Source: G963674955 sp963674955 (lineage in GTDB: Bacteria > Desulfobacterota > Desulfovibrionia > Desulfovibrionales > Desulfovibrionaceae). From it: a DNA stretch of 64,000 nt. Below the pieces are notes generated by a model, which was not told where the DNA came from, made no database searches, and worked only from the letters and a program-made list of their open reading frames with translations. Positions 1-7,586 of the stretch are shown here, in pieces; within the stretch, counting starts at the first letter, position 1; every line of letters begins with the position of its first letter. The DNA is taken from NCBI GenBank assembly GCA_963674955.2, contig CAXXKR010000001.1:1-64000 (forward strand), in the 5' to 3' direction. A program made the position numbers and the translations under genes.

Positions 1-336
1 TCCATGCAAAATATAAACTGGCTTGTGGAACAGGTCAAGAACAACTCTGGATTTGGCCTGTCAAAGCCAGCATGTTGGCTTAGAGAACCCCATGCTCTAA
101 AAGTAATTTATACTGTCGAATTGAGAAGTGGGTCCACTTTGCTGGACCACTGAGCAGCGTTTTTTATGGAGGAGCCTTGCCTTAAGATGAGAAGGGAAAT
201 AGTAAGTAAATGCGAGTTGGTATTTGTTTTTCGAGCGTGCAACCCCGAAAGGCGCTTTGCCATTTAAACATTTGCCTAAAATTAGCCGTTCTGTTATTTT
301 AGTTTATACATTTATTCTAAAATAAGCAGGCTCCTT
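1..336. other. left edge, no recognised gene
   Basis: A plus-strand frame is open from the window edge to a TGA at 151-153 (about 50 codons) and could be the tail of a gene starting outside, but its translation resembles nothing I know. The rest is AT-rich non-coding sequence leading to the Fic gene. Confidence 0.3.
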
Positions 337-1510
337 ATGTTAAGAAAGCAAACAGGGCATACCGAGGTTGTCAGCGTCAAGGACGAGCGGGTTGAAGCGT
401 TCATCCCAGATCCGTTGCCGCCAGTCCCGGGGATCGAATGGAGCGGCGACCTGCAGAAGCTGTTCGACCAGGCTCATGTGTCGTTGGGCGAATTGAATGC
501 CATCAATGAGATCGTTCCGAATACGAAGCTTTTTCTCTACATGTATGTCCGCAAGGAGGCCGTGCTTTCCTCCCAGATCGAGGGAACCCAGTCTTCGTTG
601 TCGGACTTGCTGACGCACGAGGTCGGCGAGGTCGTGTCCGTTCCCCAGGATGACGTGGCCGAGGTCAGCAACTATGTCGCGGCATTGAATCATGGCTTGA
701 AGCGCATGCGGGAGGATGATTTCCTTTGAGCCTCCGCTTGCTCAAGGAGATGCATGCGATTCTTCTTCGGAGCGGTCGTGGGCAGAATCTTGCGCCGGGT
801 GAGTACCGGCGAACCCAGAATTGGGTTGGTGGCACTCGTCCCGGCAATGCCGTGTTCATTCCGCCGCCGCATACCCATTTGATGGATCTCATGGTGACTT
901 GGAGAAGTTTCTTCATGACGATGACACTCCGCCGCTTCTGAAGGCTGCCTTGGCGCATCTGCAATTTGAGACGATCCATCCCCACCTCGATGGCAACGGT
1001 CGTCTTGGCCGGTTGATGATCACTTTGCTCTTGTGCGCGGAAGGGCTTTTGAAGCAGCCTTCCTTGTACCTCAGCCTCTACTTCAAGACATACCGCCAGC
1101 AATACTATGACATGCTGGATACGGTCAGGAGAAAGGGGGATTGGGAAGCTTGGCTCACATTCTTTGCCGAAGCGGTTGTGCGGACGGCGGACCAGGCAGG
1201 GCTCACGGCCAAGGAGCTTCAGGATATGTTTGCCAGGGACGTAGCGACAATAAATGGGTTGGGCAAGGCGAAGGGCTCGGCCAAAGCCATCCACGACGCC
1301 CTGCTTGCGCATCCGATTTCCACCCCGTCCAGCCTGGTCGAAGCCACGGGGAAAACCCATGCGACGATCAACAGCTCTTTGCGCAACATGGAGACCGTCG
1401 GCATCGTGAAGGAAGTCAGCGGCAGAAAACGCAACCGGGTGTATGCCTACACCGAGTATATCCGAATCATGGACATGGGGCTGGATATCCCGGGTGAGCA
1501 CGCTGTTTAA
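337..1510 (+). pseudogene. Fic family protein, two frameshifts
   Basis: Fic proteins transfer AMP (sometimes other groups) from a nucleotide to a target protein. The first 130 codons carry a Fic_N domain with the inhibitory-helix motif SSQIEG, which fits the class II pattern [S/T]xxxE[G/N]. The frame breaks near 720, where DDFPLSLR would be restored by one extra T, and again near 891, where DLMGDLEKF would be restored by one extra G. The third segment holds the catalytic loop HPHLDGNGR and a C-terminal winged-helix-like region. Both lesions look like single-base losses. The start at 337 follows an AT-rich leader. If the shifts are real the gene is dead; if they are sequencing errors it is an ordinary self-inhibited Fic AMP-transferase of about 390 residues. 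Confidence 0.85.
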
Positions 1511-2163
1511 GCCAGTTGGGTAGATGCCGAAATCCGGGTCAAGAAGGGGCATGGACCAAGCGGAAAATAGAATAGGTTCATCCGGGCCAAGCGTACTTCC
1601 GTTTACCAGCCAAAAGTATCCTGAAGCCGGATGAACCTTAAATATATCTTCGGCTGGTTTTTGGGTCAATACTGGTAAAATGGAGATGCGGCTTGATGCT
1701 GGAGAATGGCCCCGGACTACGCGCCCAGCATCCTGGGCGGACAGATTTGGCTGGTGCTACTGGCTACTGGTGGAAGAATCAAAACGTATGGAGATGGACA
1801 TCAAAAAGTGCGGTGAATCCCGATTTTTATCCACCGAAAAACAGTCATTGGGCTTTCCTGGGATTCTCCTGCGATTTTAAAAAATGGGGAGTCCAACCAT
1901 CAGAATTGAAATTCAAATCCCAGGAAGGGCCCCTTCCGCAAGAATTTTGGGGCAGGAGGGAAAGTTGGAGCAGGCCCCGGGAAGTCCGGGGGAGGAGGAG
2001 CAGGACAAGGGGGTGGGGTTATTCCACGACGCAATCAAACTTGGTATGGCAGTTTATGACTCTCTGCTTGAGCACTTGTCAGACTGAGGAGGACCACGCC
2101 AGATAAAGCCATGGTCCTCCTTACTTCGTCTTCATGCTTTGCCGAGGTCCCGGCCTTCTGAAC
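1511..2163. other. intergenic, no supported gene
   Basis: Several overlapping open frames exist here but none has a good ribosome site, biased codon use or a recognisable product. The only clear structure is the hairpin at 1721-1740. A short purine-rich tract lies near 1940-2020. Confidence 0.5.
1721..1740. repeat. CCCAGCATCCTGGG hairpin, copy 1
   Basis: CGCCCAG-CATC-CTGGGCG forms a 7-bp stem with a 4-base loop. The same 14-base core recurs at 14741-14758 (inverted) and 16983-17005. The outer base pairs differ between copies but still pair, which points to a conserved structure and not a chance match. Confidence 0.6.
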
Positions 2164-2547
2164 TCATTCGTCTTCGGGCAAGCAAATTGTCATCACGGGC
2201 TCGCCTTCATCTCCAGGACCAACAACGCACAGGCATTGAACTTTCTCAAGGGTCCTCGGCTTGGTCATGAATAGGACATCAAACAGGACTCGATTGTCCT
2301 TCCATCGGTTTGCTGCGGCGGCTTTCGCCATATGAAACAGGTCATGGAGCCGACCTTCCTGCGTTTGTCCCTCGCCTTCCAAACCATCTGGAGGGACCAC
2401 ATAGCCATGATAGAGATGATCACCGATACACACAGGGATCTTGAAGCCAGCTGAGCGGGCCTGTTCAGTTGCGTCGATCAAAACCCCGTCGCGTATCGCG
2501 TCGCGTCGTGAGTAAGAATAGATCAAATGAAAACCATCGTCATTCAT
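2164..2547 (-). CDS. DUF6573 family protein
   Basis: This 127-residue protein begins with a Y-S-Y-[ST]-R-x-x-A-I-x-D-G-V-L block that I recognise from the DUF6573 family, common on plasmids, phages and integrative elements and of unknown function. No membrane segment or signal peptide is visible. The start at 2547 is supported by a strong AGGAGGTGA ribosome site. It is transcribed away from the operon that starts at 2765, leaving a 217-bp divergent intergenic region. Its presence supports the mobile character of the area. Confidence 0.7.
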   Translation of the reverse strand: MNDDGFHLIYSYSRRDAIRDGVLIDATEQARSAGFKIPVCIGDHLYHGYVVPPDGLEGEGQTQEGRLHDLFHMAKAAAANRWKDNRVLFDVLFMTKPRTLEKVQCLCVVGPGDEGEPVMTICLPEDE

Positions 2548-2764
2548 AGTGGTTCACCTCCTGGGTGGGGCAAATGTTAAATCCAGGAGATTACCCACTG
2601 GTGATGCCTGAGGTCACGGAATTCTAGGGAGTCCTCTGGAGCGAGTTCCCAGAAAAAAAGCGCTGCTTCATTGACCGGAATCATTGCATCGTCTATTACT
2701 CGGAGGAGTCCTGACCAATTATGATTTTCCCTGATCATTTGGTGCTTTTTCAAAGAGGGGTTTC

Positions 2765-2938
2765 ATGGAAGACAGATATCTTTCCGTAGCTGAAATAGCT
2801 GAATATCTTGGTATCAAAGAAGACACCGTTTACAAATGGATAACGGCGAAGAGACTTCCCGCCCACAAAGTTGGTCGACTGTGGAAATTTAAGAAAGACG
2901 AAGTAGATGAATGGATTCGCCAAGGAAAAACAAGGTAG
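2765..2938 (+). CDS. small excisionase-type HTH DNA-binding protein
   Basis: This 57-residue protein has the layout of the helix-turn-helix 17/excisionase family: SVAEIAEYLGI at the start, then DTVYKWI, then a wing region GRLWKFKKDEVDEWI. Such proteins bind DNA as MerR-like winged helices, acting as excisionases or small regulators. The start follows an AGAGGGG ribosome site. The stop lies 9 bp before the helicase gene, so it is the first cistron of the defence-like operon. It may control that operon or recruit it to DNA; both are inference. Confidence 0.8.
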   Translation: MEDRYLSVAEIAEYLGIKEDTVYKWITAKRLPAHKVGRLWKFKKDEVDEWIRQGKTR

Positions 2939-2947
2939 ACGGCACAC

Positions 2948-5900
2948 ATGGTAAAGCTTGAACAACTTGCTGCGAACCAGATGCTTTCCGGAATCGAGGA
3001 AGGAAAGGTCGTTCGTGTCGTCGCTCTAGAAAAAATTGGAGAGCACTCCGTCACCTTGTACTACAAGGACGGCTCGGGACGCCTTGGGGAAAGGATGCTC
3101 TTTCGCACTGACGAGCCCTCCATTACCCTCGCGGATTCGGGTTGCCCGTGGGGATTTGATGCCCCTGCGGATAATTTCAAGATTGCAGTAGAGGCTCAGC
3201 GGATCAGCTTGGCCCATCTCTTTGATCCCATGATGGCGGTGCATACCTCCAACGTCGATCCCCTCCCGCACCAGATCACCGCTGTCTACGAATCCATGAT
3301 CCCGAAGCAGCCGCTTCGCTACGTCCTGGCTGACGACCCAGGCGCGGGAAAGACCATCATGGCCGGGCTCCTTATCCGGGAGCTGGTCATGCGTAGCGAC
3401 ACCCATCGCATTCTCATCGTCTGCCCCGGCGGTCTTGTCGAGCAATGGCAGGACGAGCTGTATGAAAAATTCGGGATGACCTTCAAGATATTCAGCCGGG
3501 AGATGTTCGAACATTCCCATTCCGGCAACCCCTTCGAGGACAACGACAGGCTGATAGCTCGCCTCGACCAGCTCTCCAGGAGCGAAGAACTCCAGGAGAA
3601 GCTAAGCATCACAGATTGGGACCTTGTGATTGTGGACGAAGCGCACAAGATGTCCGCTCACTATTTCGGCAGCAAGGTCAACAAGACCAAGCGTTTTCTT
3701 CTTGGCGAACTGCTGTCCGCACAGGCCCGCCACTTCCTGCTCATGACAGCGACGCCGCACAACGGCAAAGAAGAAGATTACCAGCTCTTTCTGTCACTCT
3801 TGGACGGGGACAGATTCTACGGAAAGTTCCGCGACGGCGCTCACAAGGTTGATATCTCGGATATGATGCGCAGGATGGTGAAGGAGGAGCTTCTCAAGTT
3901 CGACGGGACGCCCCTCTTCCCTGAGCGCAAGGCATACACCGCAAGCTACCACCTCTCTCCAATCGAAGAGGGATTGTATGCCGCAGTGACCGACTACGTG
4001 AAGAACGAGATGAACAAGGCGGACAACCTTGACGGAAAACGCAAGGGAACCGTTGGCTTCGCTCTCACACTCCTGCAACGTCGCCTCGCCTCCTCGCCGG
4101 AAGCGATTTACCAATCATTGAAGAGACGCCGCCAGCGGCTCGAACGTCGGGTTGAAGAGGAGCAGGTTCTCCAGCGTGGCGGAAACTACGTCTCGGAGAC
4201 ATATGCGGAATACGGCTCCGCCAACTCCGCACCCCAGGCGAACCGACCAAACCAGATTTCAGAGAATTATGCGGAATACGGCGTCGATAATTGGGATGAC
4301 GCAGACGAGCAGTTGACCGACACCGAATATGAAGAGCTGACCGACAATCTGGTGGATCAGGCGACTGCCGCCCAGACCATAGAGGAACTGAAAAGCGAGA
4401 TAGAAACGCTCAAGATACTTGAGCAGCAAGCCAAGACCGTTGTTCTGTCCGGCCAGGACAAAAAGTGGGAGGAGCTGTCCTCTATCCTTCAGGACAACAA
4501 GCATATGTTCGACGTGAACGACAACCGCCGCAAGCTCATCATCTTCACTGAGCACAAGGACACGTTGAACTACCTGAAGGACCGCATCACCGCTCTGCTT
4601 GGCGACCCCAAAGCCGTGGTCAGCATCCACGGTGGCATGGGCAGGGATGAACGGCGCAAGACCCAGGAGCTGTTCCGGTTCGACAAAGACACCCTGATCC
4701 TCATCGCAACGGACGCGGCTGGCGAAGGTGTGAACCTTCAGAACGCCAACCTCATGGTCAACTACGACCTGCCTTGGAACCCGAACAGGCTGGAGCAGCG
4801 TTTTGGCCGCATCCACCGTATCGGGCAGACCGAGGTATGCCACCTCTGGAACATCGTCGCCATGGACACCAGGGAAGGCGATGTCTTCTACCGCCTGTTC
4901 GAAAAGCTGGAGATCGAACGTGAAGCCCTTGGGGGTCGGGTGTTCGATGTCCTTGGCGAAATCTTTGAAGGACGCGCCCTCAAGGACATGCTCATCGAAG
5001 CCATCCGCTACGGCGACGATCCCGAGGTGCGGGCCAAACTGGAGCGCCAGGTCCAGGGAGCATTGGACACCGAGCACATCAAGCAGATCATGACCCGCAG
5101 CGCTTTGGCGGAAGAGGTCATGAGCAAGGACCGCCTCTACGCCGTCAAGGAAGAGATGGAAAAAGCCGAGGCACGGAAGCTCCAGCCACATTTCATCCGG
5201 GCCTTTTTCATGGAGGCGTTCAAGAGTCTTGGCGGCGATTTGCGGCAGCGTGAAGCAGGACGCTACGAGATCACCCATGTCCCTGCTGTTATCCGTGAAC
5301 GTGACCGGGTTATCGGCGGACGCGACCCGGTCCTAAAGAAATACGAACGCATCTGCTTCGAACGTCACCTCGTCCGTGTCTATGGCAAGCCCATGGCCAG
5401 CCTCGTACACCCCGGGCACCCGCTCATGGCGGCTGTGACGGACCTGGTGCTTGAGACGAACCGCAACTTTTTGAAGCAGGGAACCGTGCTGGTCGATCCC
5501 ACGGATATGGGGGTTACGCCACGGGTCCTGGTGATGATCGACCATGCCGTCAGGGAATCGGTCTACGGCAAGGACGAACGACAAGTCACCTCGCGCAGGA
5601 TGCAGTTCGTGGAGATCGACGCCGAAGGCAACGTCATCCATGCCGGATGGGCTCCGCATCTGGACCTGGAGCCGCTGCCCGAATCGGACGCCTATCTCGT
5701 GCAGGACATCCTCAAGCAGTTCTGGCTGTGCGAGACCCTGGAGCAGCAGGCCCTCTCCTATGCAGCCGAAAAGCTTGTCCCCGAGCACTTCCAGGAGGTC
5801 AAGGAACGGCGGGAGCGGCATGTGGACAAGATACTCCATGCCGTCCATGAGCGGTTGACCAAAGAGATTGATCACCAGCAAGATAATTACTTCAAGCTCC

Positions 5901-6505
5901 TTGATGCCGTTGAGGCTGGAAGGCAGCCTCGTATGCAGCCGGAAATGGCGAAGAGAAGAGCGGAAGAAATGCGCGCTCGTCTGGAGCAGCGGACCAAGGA
6001 ACTCATGGCCAAGCGCAACGTCATCTCAAGTCCGCCAGTCGTGGTCGGCGGAGCCCTGGTTGTGCCAGCCGGGTTGCTGGCCCAGTGCAAGGGAGAAGAG
6101 ACGCCTCAGTTCAGCCCGGATGCTGCACGACGCAGTGCGATAGAACAAGTCGCCATGCAGGCGGTCATGGATCGAGAGCACGCCAACGGCTATCGGACCA
6201 AGGATGTCTCCGCCGAGAAATGCGGCTGGGATATCTCCTCGTACAAGGACGGTGAGATTGACCGCCATATCGAGGTCAAGGGAAGGGCCAAGGGCATGAG
6301 CACCATCACCGTGACCCGCAACGAGATCATGTACGCACTGAACCAGGAGGACAAGTTCCTGCTGGCGGTGGTGTTCGTGGACGAGAACGACAACGCCGAT
6401 GGCCCCCACTATGTGCGCAAGCCCTTCAATTCGGAACCGGATTGGGGAGTGGCGAGTGTGAACTACGATTTGAACGACCTGCTCCAACGAGCAGAAGCTC
6501 TGTAG
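2948..6505 (+). CDS. SNF2/DEAD-type helicase with C-terminal DUF3883 domain
   Basis: This 1185-residue superfamily 2 enzyme shows Walker A DDPGAGKT (about residues 129-136), DEAH (about 230), the ATPHNG motif, and a helicase C domain with TDAAGEGVNLQ (about 588) and QRFGRIHRIGQ (about 620). After a long middle region comes a DUF3883 domain (about 1080-1150) with GWDISSYK and HIEVKGR, a D...ExK arrangement like the core of PD-(D/E)XK nucleases. Family knowledge: ATP-driven translocation on DNA, with related proteins in DISARM and other modification-based defence systems. It lies 9 bp after the HTH gene and 7 bp before the HEPN gene. Whether the DUF3883 domain cuts DNA cannot be told from sequence alone. 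Confidence 0.9.
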   Translation: MVKLEQLAANQMLSGIEEGKVVRVVALEKIGEHSVTLYYKDGSGRLGERMLFRTDEPSITLADSGCPWGFDAPADNFKIAVEAQRISLAHLFDPMMAVHTSNVDPLPHQITAVYESMIPKQPLRYVLADDPGAGKTIMAGLLIRELVMRSDTHRILIVCPGGLVEQWQDELYEKFGMTFKIFSREMFEHSHSGNPFEDNDRLIARLDQLSRSEELQEKLSITDWDLVIVDEAHKMSAHYFGSKVNKTKRFLLGELLSAQARHFLLMTATPHNGKEEDYQLFLSLLDGDRFYGKFRDGAHKVDISDMMRRMVKEELLKFDGTPLFPERKAYTASYHLSPIEEGLYAAVTDYVKNEMNKADNLDGKRKGTVGFALTLLQRRLASSPEAIYQSLKRRRQRLERRVEEEQVLQRGGNYVSETYAEYGSANSAPQANRPNQISENYAEYGVDNWDDADEQLTDTEYEELTDNLVDQATAAQTIEELKSEIETLKILEQQAKTVVLSGQDKKWEELSSILQDNKHMFDVNDNRRKLIIFTEHKDTLNYLKDRITALLGDPKAVVSIHGGMGRDERRKTQELFRFDKDTLILIATDAAGEGVNLQNANLMVNYDLPWNPNRLEQRFGRIHRIGQTEVCHLWNIVAMDTREGDVFYRLFEKLEIEREALGGRVFDVLGEIFEGRALKDMLIEAIRYGDDPEVRAKLERQVQGALDTEHIKQIMTRSALAEEVMSKDRLYAVKEEMEKAEARKLQPHFIRAFFMEAFKSLGGDLRQREAGRYEITHVPAVIRERDRVIGGRDPVLKKYERICFERHLVRVYGKPMASLVHPGHPLMAAVTDLVLETNRNFLKQGTVLVDPTDMGVTPRVLVMIDHAVRESVYGKDERQVTSRRMQFVEIDAEGNVIHAGWAPHLDLEPLPESDAYLVQDILKQFWLCETLEQQALSYAAEKLVPEHFQEVKERRERHVDKILHAVHERLTKEIDHQQDNYFKLLDAVEAGRQPRMQPEMAKRRAEEMRARLEQRTKELMAKRNVISSPPVVVGGALVVPAGLLAQCKGEETPQFSPDAARRSAIEQVAMQAVMDREHANGYRTKDVSAEKCGWDISSYKDGEIDRHIEVKGRAKGMSTITVTRNEIMYALNQEDKFLLAVVFVDENDNADGPHYVRKPFNSEPDWGVASVNYDLNDLLQRAEAL

Positions 6506-6512
6506 GTTAGAC

Positions 6513-7586
6513 ATGAAAGTTCACGAGGCTCTAAAGAACCTTCTTGAGAATGCTTTTGACTTCCTCGACAAGGCAATCGAGGAAGTCAAAGAAAAGCCAA
6601 AATATTCCATTATCAATTTTTATACTGCGATTGAGCTACTCATAAAGGCTCGGTTGATGCACGAGCATTGGACGTTGATTCTGACGAAACCTGAATTAGG
6701 AGACCGTGCAAAATTTACTTCAGGTGACTTTCATTCTGTCTCACTTGATGAGGCAAGCAAGAGACTGGATAAAATAGTAAACGATAAAATACACCCCGAA
6801 GAGCTGGAGTCTTTTCAGGAAGTAAGAACACTACGAAATAAGATGGTTCATTTCTGTCTTCCTGAATTACAAAGCTCTTTTGAATCCGTTGATGAAGTCA
6901 TGAAGGCAGAATTTTTAGCGATGTTCAGATTGCATAAAGTCATTAATGCAAGATGGCATAAGATATTCTCTAAGTACACCGACATGAACATCGATATCGA
7001 CCACAGGATGAAGCGCCATCGTGATTATCTTGAGGGAAAATACAACGCGCTTTTACCCGACATAGAAAGGCTCAAAGGAGAGGGGCATATATTCTTTTCA
7101 TGTCCTGCTTGCTCGTTTGAGTCCGTTTGTGCCTCTGAACTCGCTGAGGAAGATGATTCTTCTTGTTTTTCTGGAGATTGCCTTGTCTGCTCCGTCAGCG
7201 ATGCAATAACTATAAGTATAGCTTGTCCAAACTGTGGTGAGGATATCTATTGCAATGAATCCGAGGTCACATGTCCCCATTGCTCTTCAAAATATGAAAC
7301 TGATGACTTCATCGAGATTATAGATGGAGGAAATGAATATCTCCGCGCTAAAGACGGAGATGGCCCAGGAAGAGCATGGTGTTCGGAATGCGGAGGTGCA
7401 GAAACTGTTGTGCCCTGTTGTGGTGGATACGTCTGCTTAGCCTGCTTTACCTTTTTTGACTACGAAGAGATGGAACAATGTGAATACTGTTCGACGCTAT
7501 GCACAACGAGATTTGAAAGCAGCTATCTAACAGGATGCCTAGCTTGTGATGGCAAGTTCGGAAGTCCCGAGTTCGAAAAGGAATAA
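6513..7586 (+). CDS. HEPN-like domain protein with multiple zinc ribbons
   Basis: This 357-residue protein has an all-helical N-terminus (about 1-150) with a HEPN-type Rx4-6H motif, RNKMVH at 108-113, preceded by a helix that reads like HEPN helix 1. The C-terminal half holds several CxxC pairs (CPAC, CPNC, CPHC, CSEC, CLAC, CEYC) typical of zinc ribbons or zinc fingers. Many HEPN domains are metal-independent RNases used in toxins and abortive infection; the zinc part could bind nucleic acid or a partner. It sits inside the operon, 7 bp after the helicase gene and overlapping the first base of the methylase gene, and is clearly more AT-rich than either. The RNase effector role is inferred. 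Confidence 0.65.
   Translation: MKVHEALKNLLENAFDFLDKAIEEVKEKPKYSIINFYTAIELLIKARLMHEHWTLILTKPELGDRAKFTSGDFHSVSLDEASKRLDKIVNDKIHPEELESFQEVRTLRNKMVHFCLPELQSSFESVDEVMKAEFLAMFRLHKVINARWHKIFSKYTDMNIDIDHRMKRHRDYLEGKYNALLPDIERLKGEGHIFFSCPACSFESVCASELAEEDDSSCFSGDCLVCSVSDAITISIACPNCGEDIYCNESEVTCPHCSSKYETDDFIEIIDGGNEYLRAKDGDGPGRAWCSECGGAETVVPCCGGYVCLACFTFFDYEEMEQCEYCSTLCTTRFESSYLTGCLACDGKFGSPEFEKE

Noticed and set aside
665..1669. Long minus-strand open frame opposite the Fic gene
   Set aside because: It mirrors the codons of the Fic pseudogene, has no ribosome site and resembles no protein.
1680..2106. Possible small genes after Fic
   Set aside because: Overlapping frames with poor starts, Trp/Arg-rich low-quality translations and no homology I can name.
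4259..5278. Minus-strand open frame inside the helicase gene
   Set aside because: A complement of a GC-rich coding frame; the plus-strand gene carries all helicase motifs.
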